This document shows, piece after piece, positions 1 through 13,429 of a DNA stretch of 64,000 bases. Under the pieces are notes generated by a model. That model was not told the DNA's origin. It did no database searches and worked only from the letters and a program-made list of their open reading frames with translations. The DNA is taken from the NCBI RefSeq assembly GCF_040807025.1, contig NC_090982.1:78595931-78659930 (forward strand). The letters run 5' to 3'. The position numbers and the translations under genes are program-made. The stretch is from Struthio camelus (Eukaryota; Chordata; Aves; Struthioniformes; Struthionidae). Within the stretch, counting starts at the first letter, position 1, and each line of letters starts with the position of its first letter.

Positions 1-1299
1 AAGAGATAGGGGTCCTGCCTTCATCCTGCCTCTCACCATTTTCCCTCTCCCATGCTCTGCTTTCCCTCCGGCTCTTTGCTGCTTTGAAAAGATAAAACTC
101 AGAAGAGGAGGGAAAGCTGTGAGGATAGCATTTTCTCTGGCATCTGCTGGTGGTACATCTCTGGTACCTCATAGTCATGGCCCTGCAGAGCTGCCCTCAC
201 ATAGCACATACGCTTCACTTCACCTGGCAAGGTGCTGAGCTGCAGCGAGCCCACTGCGTAATGCTGTCCGTTCCTGCTGCTTTCAGAGGAGGCAAGATGA
301 TAGCTCAGGGCCAAGGTTTCAGGGGCTGCAGCATGGCTCTAGGGGAGTGCTGATGGACCAAAGAGGCAGTCTTAGGGAGTGGAGGCTCAAGATGTGGTTC
401 GGGAAGCCAACAAGATGGTCTGTCTGTTGTAGTATCAGTGAGGGCGGTGGTGCCTCCTCCACAGTCCCGGGCACCATCTGCTCCCAAGGATGATTTCATC
501 TCATGAAGTCCCTGCTCTTGCAGGGCCCTGGATGGGGCGGGACATCCTGCATTTAGCTCCTCTACTTTCTCCCAGAGATATGTAGAAATTTCCAAGGCTT
601 CTTGTCCTCTGTCCTGAAGATCTGTTCTCTAACATGCTTGACCACATCATCAGTTGCTCCTCATCTCTTATTGCCACAGTGGCCCTTTCTTAGCTTTCCA
701 AGCCCGTCAGAGACCATGCACATCTGCATGAAACTTGGGTTAATATAAGGTACCTCCATCCTCTTCCATCTCTTCAAGGGTTAGCAGAAGCTTTTCTCTA
801 GAAACCAGAGCTTCCTATAGTAGAACTTTCTCTGCCAGATCTCATTTTCCAGGGAGGCAAAACATGAGGCAGCACACAAATCCCATTCCCTGCAGCACCA
901 AAGTGGCTCTACGCTGCAGCCCCCTGCAGGGAGCCTTGTGCTGGCTTTTTGCTGGAAAACTTGGTCCATGCTAGAGAGAAGCTATAGCAGTACCCAGATG
1001 CTGTGCTCCCAACTGCTACTACTCACTGCTCCTCAATAACTGGGCCACCAAGTTCAAAGCCAGCTGAGGCATATCTGCGAGAGAGGCAGTTGCAGAGATG
1101 CATGAGACCTGTTCACCCCCATGTTCACCAGAAAGTCCTTGGAGGGCTTCTCTATCCCCAAATGTTCCTCAGAGGTCCCCTTGCCAAGTGCAGGCCAGGC
1201 CCACCGCACTTAGTGCACTGGAGCTGTTGTTAGATCTGACACCACCTGAGATTTACTCCGTCCTGTGTGGAAGGAAAGTCCAAACCTTCACATCTGAGT

Positions 1300-1580
1300 T
1301 AATGAAACAGTCTGGGGAGACAATAGTTCCTGGCGCTGTGAGAGCTTGCATTAGCGAGCCGGGGTTACAGAGAGCTCTGATCAATAAATATGTTGCCACG
1401 GCTTTTCAGAGCATCTATCATTTGTCAGGAAATGCATTTAGGCTAATACCTGCAGAGGGCATAAACTAGCTATAGGAATTAAAACCTGCCACATGCCAAA
1501 TGGTAATGCACAGTTTAATGATCAGAGGATCTGATAAATAAGCAAAACTGTGAAATGAATAAATACACTCTGGTAATAAC
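1300..1580. promoter_or_regulatory. AT-rich block, candidate conserved non-coding element
   Basis: AT-rich sequence with ATTA cores, AATAAATA and TGATCAG motifs in a more GC-rich setting, with no repeat family I recognise. Called only from composition and motif texture; an alignment to other sauropsids would decide it. Confidence 0.3.
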
Positions 1581-1849
1581 ATCTGCAACCCCACCTGGCC
1601 ACATTTAGAGCCTCAAGATTAACCTGCAAGGTGCTCCTAGGGGCTCATCTGTTTGTAGTACGTGAGCAGCGAAGACAGCAGCCTGACATCCTTTCCCAGG
1701 AAAGCCCGCAGGACTCTCAGACCCAGCTTTTCTCGTCCCCTCCGACACTGGCATAAGCATGAAGCTAGCAGACTTCACATGCAGGGAAGGCTGCGGCAAA
1801 GAGAGAGGCAATAAACTCTTTTCCTTGGCTATGCCGGACAAAGTGAAAC

Positions 1850-1990
1850 AGCGAGGGACTGAAACTGCAGGAAAGGGAATTTAGGCTGGACATTAGAAAA
1901 GAGAGAAGTGAAGGATCGTTCCTGATTGCGGAGTGGGGGGATTTTAGGAAGAGGCTGGACACAGGGCAGCCAGGGACAAGCTAGGGAGAG
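1850..1990 (+). mobile_element. CR1 LINE 3'-end fragment, old
   Basis: The stretch 'tttaggctggacattagaaa' closely matches the recurring CR1 3'-end phrase of archosaurs and turtles. The 'aggaagaggctggac' phrase further on also fits that region. The rest is diverged and no target-site duplication is visible. Confidence 0.55.
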
Positions 1991-2514
1991 CAGATCCTGG
2001 GCAGAGGAGGGCCTGGAGGCCCCCAAGAGCCCTCCACCCCCAGCTCCCAATTGGATCTATCCCATGCTCCCACCACAACCAGCGCAGCCCGGGGCTTTCT
2101 CTGGTGTTGCCTCTGAGCAGCTAGGCACCAGGCATGAGGAGGGAGCTAATGCAGAGCAAGAAATAACCCCGTAACAGAGCAGGACATAACAGAGCAGAAA
2201 GTTCGATGTCACAGAGCATCTACTTCAGCATCCCCTGGGGAGAGCCTCTGCCAGTGCTGGTCCTTCCTGCAGGGCCGAGGAAGGCCAGCCACAGGGAGCA
2301 CGCTCCGCTCGGGATGCTGAGCACAGAGCGTTCGCCCAGCAAAGGCTTTTGGCACCTGGAGTACTTTTGCTTTAATGATGCACCAACCGCAGCTCAGGTT
2401 GAGCAATGACGCTTCGTGGCATTTGAAACCCACTTGCTCACTTTTGGTGCTCCTGTCTTGCTCGAACACCTATCTACCAAGGGGATTGCTCAGCACAGAG
2501 AGGAGAAGATAAAC

Positions 2515-2645
2515 AGCATGAAATTAAGAAAGGGAAAATTTCAGGTCCATAGCAAGAAAAAAGCTTCCTGACAAGAAGATTTATGAAACTGTGAAGTTTC
2601 TCCCAAGGAAGGTCTGGGACATTTAAAACTTGATTAGACAGTGGA
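2515..2645 (+). mobile_element. CR1 LINE 3'-end fragment, old
   Basis: In order, it holds recognisable CR1 3'-end phrases: 'aaatttcaggtcc', 'aaaaagcttcctgaca', 'actgtgaagtttctcccaag' and 'acttgattagacag'. Divergence from remembered consensus is considerable, so the insertion is old. Same orientation as the fragment at 1.85 kb. Confidence 0.6.
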
Positions 2646-3226
2646 TCCAGAGATGCAGACCGGGGAACATGCTTGCACTGCAGAAGAGCTGGGCTAGAGG
2701 GAGCTGGGTGAGATACCCATTGCTGATTTTTACTAATTTATTCCTCATCTGCTTTGTTATCTATTCATGCTCTCATACCACATCCATCATTAAACTGCCT
2801 GAAGTCCTTGCCAATGGGGAGAGGGGACTTGATGGCCGGCGCAGACTACGGGGATCGTTAAACACCCCCCTCTGCCTGATTCGAGACCAGCAAACTCTCA
2901 GCTCGAGCACAACGCTGCGCTTCCTGTGCCAAAGCATAGCAAGTGCTGCTAACCCCCACAAAAGAGCCTGCAGCACTTCAAGTGAAACTATTACAGCACA
3001 TGCAAGGAGAAGAACTGGAGGGCAGCTGAAATCGGGGTTACAGTTGGGGTAATTGGGGTTCTCCCTGGAATGTAGTCACTAAAGGGTCATATCACTCATT
3101 GCATCCCTGAACAGAGTTTGTCAGCTCTCGGTAACGCTGGAAATGCCAGGAGGAGGATGGGAGCGTTTTTTGCAACGTCCGCAAACTGCTAGGGGAGGCT
3201 GCCACAGCAGAAGCCATCGGGAGAGC

Positions 3227-3280
3227 TATGCTTTCAGCTGGTGTGCTCAGCATGTATGCTTTCAGCTGGTGTGCTCAGCA
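3227..3280. repeat. 28-bp direct duplication
   Basis: A segment starting 'tatgctttcagctggtgtgc' occurs twice in direct tandem, at 3227 and 3255. The first 26 bases of the two copies are identical, so the duplication looks recent. Confidence 0.9.
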
Positions 3281-3529
3281 CGGGGCACAAGAGAGGTGAA
3301 AACCCACCACTGCAAAGGGCCATCCTCTGCGTGAAGAGCGTGCATGTGTCCTGGCCCTCGCTGGACCTGCGTGGGAGGGATTGGGGCAGCAGACTCAGGT
3401 ACAGTGTCCAAAGAAGAGAGGTTTGCAGGGGCTGCAGGCTGCGGCCAGAGCTGCCTTCAGCACGCCTTCCCCCTGGGCACAGTGGTGGCCAAGGATCCCA
3501 CCAGTCTCATTCTCTCAGGAGACATGGCA

Positions 3530-3720
3530 ACATGGCTAAAACACAGGCCTGGAATCAGGAGGTGGGAGCCCAGTTCTTGACCTTGGCCAAGTCCCCTCCA
3601 CACCTCAGTTTCCCAGGGTGCACGGCAGGATCCTGCTTCCCCTGAGCGTGCAGGTTGTAAGCTCTTGGGCTTCTGTCACTGTGATCTGCAGCATCCTGTC
3701 CAGCATGGTCCTAATGCACC
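3530..3720 (+). mobile_element. MIR-type (CORE-SINE) remnant
   Basis: 'gaccttggccaagtcccctcc' followed by 'cctcagtttccc' is the MIR/CORE-SINE signature, and 'ggttgtaagctcttgggc' further down fits a SINE tail. The upstream 'ggaatcaggagg' fits the body of sauropsid CORE-SINEs. Confidence 0.7.
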
Positions 3721-4219
3721 CAAATCTCACACGAGATGAAAGGCGTCAGCTACCTGCTGGGATTGGGTCTGGGCATCTCCTCCCCAAGAACCGTGCTGAA
3801 AGCACCGCCTCACTTCAGGCCATTGAATAGGTGTCTGTGGATTTCATGCACCCTGACCTGGACCAGCTCCTTCTCCTGGGACGCCACACTTCTCATCTGC
3901 AACCATTCAGGTCCTGCCCTGCCAGCTGCCCTGGGCACAGCCTGGAGCTGGATATGATCAGCACAAGGATCAGAGAGCTCCGCTGAACCGTACCCCAGGT
4001 TGGGCCTGAAACTGGGGGGGACAGGGGGGGACTGTGCCACCCCCAAAGAAAAGAAAAGTTGTTTTTCAGCCAACTCAGTGCCATTAGTTGGCTTGCCATG
4101 CGGTCACAAGAACACTGGTGATGGAGTATGTATAGGGGCAGCACTGCATTTAGGGAGCAGGCAGTACCTGGCAACCCATGTTCAATTTATGCTGCTGTGG
4201 CATTGCTTCCTGCAGCTGA

Positions 4220-4440
4220 TGCTCATGCTATATTTTAATGAATCTATGCCAGCTCACCACCTCTGCAGAACACTGTGTCATTGAAGTCATCTTTATAAAA
4301 GAACAGAAACCTGCTTTTCCTAAAGAGTCCATGAAAGTATTTCCTGTGATAGAAAATTTTGGAAGAAAAATCTTGAAAGCTACCTATTATATGTCTTTTG
4401 TCTGGGGTTTATTAGCCAGTCTCACTTTTAGTCTTTGCTA
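4220..4440. promoter_or_regulatory. AT-rich block, candidate conserved non-coding element
   Basis: AT-rich segment rich in TTTTAATGAA and GAAAATTTTGGAAGAAAAATC-like runs, without recognisable repeat or coding signal. Composition alone suggests a non-coding element under constraint; not testable here. Confidence 0.25.
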
Positions 4441-4449
4441 GGGTGCTTA

Positions 4450-7400
4450 CCTTCCTTCACAGAGAGCATCACTCGCTTTGCAGACATCTCCCCTTTTCAA
4501 TGCCGTGTCCAGTTCTCATAGCATCCTCTCCCCGATTTGATTATAGAACAAGCAATTTGCTCTCTGATTAGCCCACCAGTTACCTGCTGCAACCCCCAGG
4601 TCAATGTGGGGGTTTAACAGCTCTCCAGCCTGACCTCCATTGGTATGTTGGTCTGCTCCAAAACCATTCATTGTCCCTACCCAGCCCCAGGGAACAGAAG
4701 AAGAGGAAACAGGCCTTACTAAGCGACAACATCATCAGGATGACATCTGCACTTGACTTTCCATGGGAGCTTTGCCTTTTCCCGTCCAGCCACTCCTAAA
4801 ATTGGTTTTTCACTTCTGAGAGTATCAGGCTATTCCAAGGAGCAGGATCTCAACCTCATGGCCTCAGCAGCATCGCTCACTGCTGGAAAACCTTCAAAGG
4901 CTGTAACCACGGAGCTTGTCTCTGCACCCAGTCCCCTTCCAGACTGTGCAACCTATATGGTATAATTTTTGGAAAACTCTTTTGACACCATATAATCAAG
5001 CAGCACCATGCAAGAGGGAGCTCTAATTCCCAGCTCCTGTGTGTTGACAAGTGAGGAATCAGGAAAGATTATAATGCAGCACTGATTCAGACAGGAAAAT
5101 TGCCCTCTGCTGCCCCAGGGCCCCTGTCATCACAACTATGGGACATCTACCTTCCCTCCTAGTCTGAGTGTGTAGCAGCAGAAGGAAGCTGGATCTGAGA
5201 ACACCATCATCCGGCATGACCTCAACACATGCATACCCACCAAGTGCTATAAGCTTGGGGCTAAGCATATGCATGCCAAAAGAGAGCAAACGTGGCAGCC
5301 TGAAAAGCCACAGACAGCCCCCCACCACAGAGGAGAAGCACACCTGCTGCAACACAGCAATCCCTGATGTTCAGCAGCAGGATGGGAATGGAGCAAGACC
5401 TGCTGTTCTTGCAGCCCGTGGTGCACGAGAACATAGTAGTCCCATGGAGCATCCTGCTGATACCACCTCTGTTGTGCGCACACGTGGAGAGGAGGGCATA
5501 CCCAGGTACGCGTGTGGTGTGCATACCGCTGTCACTGAACAACCTCAGTGTTCCGGCAAAGGAATGAACAAATCTACAGATATTAATGTCTTGCACAAAT
5601 GCAGAACAGATGTCCTGTAAGAACCCATAAAAACACATAATTAAGAAGTAGATAGAGGAATTCTGTTCCTTTTTGCTTTGATTTTTTCCCTGGAAAGTGC
5701 TGTTGTGGACCTGAAGATCGTGCCAATGGCTCCCTGCAATGTCTCAGCATGGGATGGAGGAAAGATCCAGGATGCACCAACCCCCTTCTGGGATGAGCTA
5801 TCCAAAAGCCGGACTCTTTTATTTGACATCTGCTGCAAGGGAAGCCAACTCAAGGAAAGGAGGAGCTCTGTTGTTTTACCATCTTGCAATAATTCAGGAT
5901 AATCTAGGGAAAAAAACAGAAAACAACCCCAAAACCCGAAGGAGCGGGGAAAGAGAGAACAACTTGCAAGAAGAAAAAGAATCAGCCATTCCTGAACACG
6001 GTGTGGTGGTGCAGCCAAACCAAACAGTAATGATTCATTGACCTGTCTTCACCCTTCATTTTTCCTATAATGAGCAAAGAAACCACAGAAATGTGGAGCT
6101 GAAGGCTCCCTCTGCTCCCAAGGAATGGGGAGGAGAACGTACAAGCTGCTGCTTCCCTTCAGGGTGTTTTGTTGCAGCTCAACTCCTAAGTGCTCTGTTC
6201 AGCCCCACCACCAGACTCCTTGCCCATCTCACCGCAATGCGTGCATCATCCCCATACAGGTAACCCAGGCTTTTCCCCTCTGTGGACAGCGCTAAGGAGG
6301 TAGAAACAGGTCCCGCAGCCAGGTCTCTGCTCCTCCATTTGGCAGGGCTAGCAGATCAAGAAATATGTGTGCTCCCAAGCCAGCTCAGCTTGCAGCTCAG
6401 CCTGCTGCCGCTGAAGTCAGTGGTGGGGCTATCTCCATGCCAGGCTTGAGTAGCGTTGGCTGTGGAGCAGAGGCACACCCCATTTGGACATCCCTGCTGT
6501 GCATAGACCACTGGGCAGCACCATTCAGCAGAAGCCCAGCTAGATGTGGATGGGGCCCCCCGGAGAGGGAAGGGGCTGAAGACCACAGCTCAGCTAGCTA
6601 GTTGAACATGACAGTAAGCCCATAGCCACAGATGGACTTGCACTAACAGCTTGGTAACAGCTGCAAAAGCTCGAAATGCTTCTTCCTCCATCTCAAAGGT
6701 TTGGGAACCCTCTGCAGAGCTAGGGGAGGGACTGTGTTCTCACTTCCTGAGCTGCACCCAGCAAAGTCCACCGAGACCAGCTGAACAGCTTGAATAGGAG
6801 GTGGCAGAGCACACCCTGAAAAGTAGGGCTGATTCCCCTGCCATCCCTTCCTCCAGCAGGGCTAGAAGACAACAGCCTCTAACAAAGCACAGTGGAGAGC
6901 AACAGCACCTTGGATTCCAGCACAAACTTGTGTCCCCAGCCAAACTCCCCCAACCAGTGCAGTGGCCACCCAGGAGGGCTTTCAGGAGAGCAAGGTCCCT
7001 TAAGGATGTGAGTGTCCTTTGAGATGCTGCCTTGCTCATTTCACCACTGTGTGACAGAGCTGGAGGGGGGCTATCCACCATGTCCCTGCACTGCAGGCTA
7101 CGGAGGAAGGGCAATTCATCATCCCGTTAACACGTCTGAGTCCATGCTCATCCACTGATTTGCTAAGGGACTCAGAGGGTCCAGTCTGCTCTTTAAAGCC
7201 ACAGGTTGTCTCTCACCATCCCTCCAAGGAAGTAAAGAGCTCTCCACGACTTCCCAGGAGGTGAGCAGCTCACAGCCATGTCAAAACCAGGAGGTCCCCA
7301 GCCAGACATTCAAGCTAGGCAGGGGAAGGTTCATTTCCCAGCAAGGTTTGATCCCAGGGTTGTGTCTGGAGCCCACCAAGTTCCATCAACAGGGTCACAG

Positions 7401-9220
7401 CAATGACATAGCAGAGAGATCCTCTCCAAAAAGGAGCTGAGGGCGCAGACAGGTTGTGGAGGAGACATTACAGGTGAGTAAGGAGGTACAGACTGCTCCA
7501 CTTCGGTAAGCCAGGGACTGCCCACAGAGCTGGGCTGGTTTCGGTGCTGAGCTCTGAGTGAAGCCCTGTTTCTAAGGGTGTCCAGGAGAAGATGCCTGGG
7601 GAATATGACTATTACCCAAGCATTATCAAGGCAGGCTTAACCTGAGCACCCATCCCCGCTCCAAATATCTGTATCACTTTCTGCATAGAAGCAGAGAGCT
7701 GGCCATGCTACCTGGTCGCTCAGCAGCCCAGGCCAGGCGTTGTCTGTGTCTCGCAAGGACTAGGTCTGCCAACTGGCTAACAATGATGTCCTCTCTTGCT
7801 CAAAGCACCACTTCAGTCACTGCTGCCATTCAGGTATACGAAAAAATTAAATCAGATCCAGCAGCTCAATAACACATTGCCTTGGACTTCTGCAGACAAG
7901 TGGCAGGGACCAGAGGGAGCAGTAAGAGATGCAGGAGAATTGAAATGGGATGTTCCTCTCGGTTATATTTCATTTTCATGCTGTCTCTGCAGGTTCCTGT
8001 TTGAGCTAGGAAGAAAAGAGACAAATTGCTGAAGACAAGCTGCTTTGTGAAAGTTTCCATTTCTATTTTGTGGCCCCCAGTGGTTCCTCCCACACTGCCC
8101 TGAAATCTCCTAGCGACCAGCTTGACATTTGCAGAGGTCGCTCACCTCCTCCGGGTGGAAATACAAGTGTTTGTTCAGCTTCCCAGGAGGCTGGTTATCT
8201 TGTTAGATTTGTAGGAGCGTTTAACAGGTTGCTTAGCTATCTGCCCTTGAAATAACTCAGGCAGTGTCATCCAAAAGTACCATCAGCATCATGCTGGGCT
8301 TGAGCTAATTAGCTCCATCTCCCAGCAGGGTGAGCCGGCTTAAGTCCAGCACTGCATTGACCCAGCCACAGGGCTTTCTCCACAGATATGTCTGCAGCTA
8401 CCTGCTTTAAAGCCTGGACAGACACTGAGTGAGCACCACCTGCTTCCCTCCTTTCCTCATTTCCTCTCCATACCCAAATAAAGAGGCGACAAAACAACCA
8501 GATGGGTGCCAGCCCAAACCAAGACTTCACCTCTGCTGGCATGGAGAGGCTGTAGCACCCAGGCAGAGGCCCAAAACATCCCAAATTTTCAAGGGCCCTC
8601 TTGAGGTCTCTTGACCATCCCCTCTCTAGGACAGAAGTGATTCCCTCAAGAGTCCCTCGGGGCCAGGAAGGAGCTTGCAACTTCCCTGTCCTGCCAGCTC
8701 TATCCCATAGATTCCCTTTGTGCCATAGTAAATGTTTCCTCTCTTCTCTGCTCTCCTTTGTTCAGCCCCAGCTCGGTGGTATCCAGTCCCTCCTTTGCAC
8801 CACCTGTTGGAGACTTGCTTATTGCTCATTACACTTCTTCTTGAACTGCAAAGGCCAGTTTCTTGTACTAGACAGACCCCAGTGAATCCTTCCAGGCCTC
8901 CTGATCCCCACTGTGCAGAGGGTCACAGCCCCTACCATCTCCCTCTGCTTCGCATGACACTTCCTTCTGCCGTACCTGTGGCTCCTGGTCAAATGAAGGA
9001 GAAGATAGCATGGTGATATTGCCAAGCTGGGCGCAGGGGTCCAGGAGGATGCCCAGGCCTGGGGACAAGCCCAGCTGTCTGTCCTCCCTCCCTACTGGGG
9101 CAAAGCCTGTGGAGAGCCCTGGCAGGGCCATTGCAGCAGCTGGGTAACTGGGGCAGCTGGGAGCTTGGGTAAACATATGGGACGGGGCAGTCACCCCACA
9201 GAGCAATAAATGTCACTAGT
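4450..9220. other. Intergenic, nothing identified
   Basis: Mixed-composition DNA. The open frames here are short, overlap each other and show no family resemblance or convincing exon flanks. I see no RNA gene or recognisable transposon. Confidence 0.5.
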
Positions 9221-9229
9221 GCAAGCCAT

Positions 9230-9480
9230 GCATAATTGCACCCTTGCTAACAGGTTCCAATTCATTGCATCACCCATGTAATTCATAACCACTTAACAAG
9301 GCAGTCGATGGCAAATTAGCCAAACATCAATAGGAAGGGAATGTGGTCATCACATTCACCCTGTTAACTGGTTGGTAATTATCTCATTGTGCATCCCATG
9401 TGCCAACTGCAAATTAACTCTTTCTTATATCCTATCTGTATCATGTAAAGATTAAGAATGATCCACACAGCAAATGTATT
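9230..9480. promoter_or_regulatory. AT-rich block, candidate conserved non-coding element
   Basis: A 250-bp AT-rich island with repeated AATT, TTAAC and TAATTATC cores, including 'ggtaattatctcattgtgca', between GC-richer flanks. No repeat family recognised. It looks like a homeodomain-type enhancer sequence, but that is inference. Confidence 0.35.
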
Positions 9481-9859
9481 TTTCCCATCCTATTCATGCC
9501 TCTGTACACACTCTCTGAGTTACAATTGCAATTTCAAGGTACTGGCCTGCCCTATTTTTGTTAATGGCAATAGCAATTCAGAGAGGAGCTCAGCTATCCA
9601 GTGTCTCCAAGCGAGCACCCAGGCTGGAAGCGTCAAGAACAGGTCTGGGAGTTATCTGAACACCTTCTTATCTCTTGTGTGCGACAATGGGAGCGTGGAG
9701 CTGAGCTGCCAGGGCTCAGCCGATGCCTCCAGAGTCATGTCACACTGGCATCTGCGTGGACCTCACGGCACTCAGACTAGATTCAGCAACCACCCAGGCT
9801 GGAGTTCCCAGGGAAGCCCTCCTGCAAGGCCGCTTCCCAGTTATCTGGAGTTATCTGGC

Positions 9860-11930
9860 TGAAATGGCCATGTGACCTTAGTCCTTTCCTTTTCCTTTTC
9901 CAGCAGAAAATCATTCTTTAATCCCAAAAAACCTGTAAAAAAAAATCCAGCATTGAAAAACATTTAGCACGTCACTGGAAATACACCTTCCTTGGGGAGT
10001 ATGTTGGGGACCTCTCCATATCCACCCCTGCCTCAAGTGTTAGAGATGTTGCCAGGGTCCCTTTGGGGGACTGAGGAGCCTGGCTGTGAAGCCAAGCTCT
10101 GGGGGGCTGCAGGCAGAGCTATGGGGCTCCACGCTACAAGCATCCCTTGCCAGCACCCTGTTTCCAAGCAGTCAATGAGGGGAGCAAGAGCCTCCTTGCC
10201 CAGCTGTGGCTACAGTGAAGGACGAGGCAGATGGAGGCCTTGCCCCAGCGAGAGCTGTTTGCCCTGAGCTGGGATGCAGCCTGGTAACACTGGGCTGGAA
10301 ACACACCCTAGCTGCTTTCTGAACCTGGAAGGTGCTGGAAGGGAAACCTCAGGAGATGTTTCACTCAGCTGCCCTTGCTGTGCCCCACACCAGGGAAAAA
10401 GCACTGCAAACCCCACGCGTTGTAGCACTGGCCAGAGACATGGAGCTTTGCTCCGGGACACCTCACCTGATGCGATGCCCTCGGTCTCCCTTTGCTGCCC
10501 CTCCTTGCCCTCCCCAAAATCCCGTGTTGTCAACAGCGTGTATGAGGGCTGGAGGAGCCCCCCAGCTCAGAGGGCTGGTTTCCCCACCTGGACCAGGAAA
10601 GGAACGTCTCTCCTGGATGCAGAAATGGTGACACGCTGAAAAGAGGAAGCAGTGAGAGAAGGGACAGAAGGGGAAAGACTCCTGGAAGCATCCGTGAGCA
10701 CCAGGGATTATGAATCCCTACCAGATTCTCCAGATGTTTAATTAATAGGATCCCAGCTTATCTGGCAAACTCCAGTGCAAAAGGCTCCCTGATTTGGCAT
10801 CAGTTCGACTCTGCAACAGAACGGAGGCAGCTAGCAAGCTGCTGGGCCTGGAGCAGTTCCCACTAGCCTTCTTCCTGCCTAATTTGGGTTCTCGATGTCT
10901 TTGCCTGGTGGGGGGCAGGTGAGACAGACACCCAGATCAAAAAGGAGCTGCAACAGGGCCATATCCAGTCCTTGGGAGGCTCCTATCCCATCCCCACTTG
11001 CTGGAACTTCTCACGCTTTTGGTCTCCAAAGCAGCCATGAGGACTGACAACATGCAGAAAACATCCCCGCAGAGCAAGTCAGTGCTGGCCTCCAGAGCAG
11101 CCTGGTAAATTCTGCCAGCTGTGGGGCAGCTTGCCATGAAAACATCTTCCCTTTGAGCTGTGGGTCTGCTAAAACCCTAAAGTAAAACATTACTGTGGAG
11201 AGACAACTCCCGGCATAGCTTGGCTTGTTTTGGGAGACCGCTCTCAGCAGGAGAACAGAAACAAGCATGGGCAGCAGGAGTTGAGAGCTGCAAAGTAACT
11301 AATCGAGAGAACAACTCTGCTCTTGTACAAGCAAAGGTTGATAGCAAGAAAATTGAAAGGAAGCCTAATTCATGTTTCCTCCCCAACTTAGCCATTTTTG
11401 CCAGCTGGGAAGCCATTTCTCCCCAAAATGTCTGTGGAAGGCGATCTTAAGGATCCAGCTGCGTACATTCTCCTTCTTCCGACAGACCAGGCATAGCGAG
11501 GCAGGCAGGTGTGTTCATTGTGCTCCATTTTAGTGTGGAAACAGCCAGTGCTCAGGGCTGCTCGTTCAGAAAGGAGAGTGAGAGACCTCTCTTGGGGAAG
11601 GAGGAGGGATGGGAGGTGGCGAGGACAACACCACTGCCGACTTCCAGTTTGAAGGACACCTCCAGGGTCCCTTCCCGCCACAGCTCCTGGGTCTTGGTGA
11701 AACCAAATTAGCATTCATTTTCCTGTGCAGAGCTGAGATGGGTTTTTGGCATCGGAGAGGACTTTACACAGAGCAGTTGGTTCCAGAGCCCATGTGAGGA
11801 GCAGTAACACTTTGCTGTCTCCTCCAGACCAGTGCTACCCAAGAACCACCAGTAACGTGATCGTAAAGTACATGCAGGGATGGCGAAATTTCATTCCTCT
11901 AGTGTTTACTTGAGAGAGGGAGGAGGACAT
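9860..11930. other. Intergenic, nothing identified
   Basis: Moderately GC-rich sequence without a supported gene, repeat array or RNA. Open frames of up to 121 codons lack homology that I can recognise. Confidence 0.5.
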
Positions 11931-11934
11931 CATG

Positions 11935-13400
11935 ACCAAGACAGGCACTCATTAGAAAGGATCTAAATGAGATAGATAAAGCACCAAAGAGATTAAACGT
12001 GTGCAGGCAGCATGGTGACTGTTTAAAGAAACCCTTGTGGACACTCAGCACAAACGCGTTCCTTCTCACAGACAAAGACTTTTGGAAGGCTGGCATGGTT
12101 AAACTGCAGGGCAAAGGAGGCTGTGAAGCGACAGAGACAATCTTCACAAGTTGAAGGCATATCCAAATGAGGAATTAAAGAAGAACACAGCTTCTGGCAG
12201 AGTAAATGTAAAAATACAGTAAGGTGGCCAGAAAAGAATTTGAAAATCATTTTGTCAAAGGTATAAAATGAATGGTTCCTCCTTCAGCCACATGAGCAGC
12301 GGGAGTGTGCAGGACCAAGAGATGATCAGATGGGGACAAGACCACAGTAGGACCATGCAGAGGACCACCTTCATCCAAGCACACTGCAAGTAAGTTTGGA
12401 AAGGTTCCCATCCTAGAAGCTTTCTTTACGGCCTGTCTCAAAATGAACCTGAAGACATGCAGCAGAATGACCATTAAAGGAGCTGATGTGTAAGCCAAAG
12501 AGCAGGGAAGGTTTTCTCCCTTGTTAGAAACAGGCAAAGAGGCCAGGACACAGGGCTGGTTTCTCAGTGGAGGAGTAGAGCCCTGCAAAGGTGTGGGAGG
12601 ACCCAGGCTGTTTGATCTGTTCATAAATGAACCAGGGAAGGAAGCGGACAGTGAGGTGACAACATCTTCTGCCAATATCGTGTGTTCAGAGTGATCAAAA
12701 AGGAAGCTGATTTTGAAATCGCCCAGAGAATCTTGCAAAACTGCTCAGCAATGAAATGACAAATGAAACACAGCGTTGACGAACACAATGGAAACAAACT
12801 GACCTGGGCGCTGCTAGGGTCATGAGCTGGATGCTGCTGCTCAGCAGAGAGCTCTTGGACTGCAACAGTGAGCAGCATGAAAACAGTGCTAGTTGTTAGG
12901 AAATGAGAGCAAAACAACAAACATCACCGTGTCACAGGCTAAGTCCACACACCTGGAACGGAGTGTGCACTTCCGCTTGGCCAGCTCAGAACGGATCAAA
13001 TGGAAATGACTCAGGGTCTGGGGTGGCTTCTGTACCAGGAATGACTGAGCAGTCTGGAAAAGAGATCATGTGGGGCCAGAGGGGAAAAAAATCTGTACAG
13101 ACAAAGAGAAGGCATGGAGGAAGTAAATATACTCTTCACTGTCTCTTAATACAAGAGGAGAGGTCATCAAGTGAACTTGTCAGGTGACATGCCCAAAAAT
13201 GTTCCTTCATGCTGGTTCCGCTGGAACTCACTGCCACAGGATTTTTTGACGGGGTTCAGAAAATGACTAGATGAATTCGTGGAAAAGAACTCCATCAAAA
13301 GGTAGTGGACAGAAAATGAAACATGTCTAGTTCAGACCTCCTGAGATGCAAATTATTAAGACATCTAAAATGTGCTATGGGGCCAGACCAGCGCTCTGGC
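11935..13400 (+). mobile_element. CR1/L3-type LINE, 3' part of ORF2 plus 3' region, old
   Basis: About 1.5 kb collinear with sauropsid CR1/L3 elements. Recognisable blocks in order: 'acttttggaaggctggcatg' and 'catatccaaatgagga' (around 12,075-12,175), 'agtaaatgtaaaaatacagt' then 'ggccagaaaagaatttgaaaa' (12,200-12,245), 'cagtgaggtgacaacatctt' (12,648), 'aaatgacaaatgaaacacagcg' (12,753), 'gtaaatatactcttcac' (13,123), 'ctggaactcactgccacagg' (13,220) and 'gactagatgaattcgtgg' (13,265). It corresponds to the C-terminal part of the reverse transcriptase region and the 3' end. Frames are heavily broken, with internal indels, so it is an ancient copy. A 163-codon antisense frame across it is fortuitous. 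Confidence 0.85.
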
Positions 13401-13429
13401 TAGCCCAGAGCTTGTGGCAGGCTGAGATG

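Noticed and set aside
9458-9862. 134-codon plus-strand frame with an Ig-like phrase (GSVELSCQG ... HWHLRG), considered as an IL11RA/CNTFR Ig exon
   Set aside because: Strand is opposite to that expected from synteny, the second Ig half (DxGxYxC) is missing, and there are no convincing splice flanks.
12247-12738. 163-codon minus-strand frame
   Set aside because: Antisense of the old CR1/L3 element.
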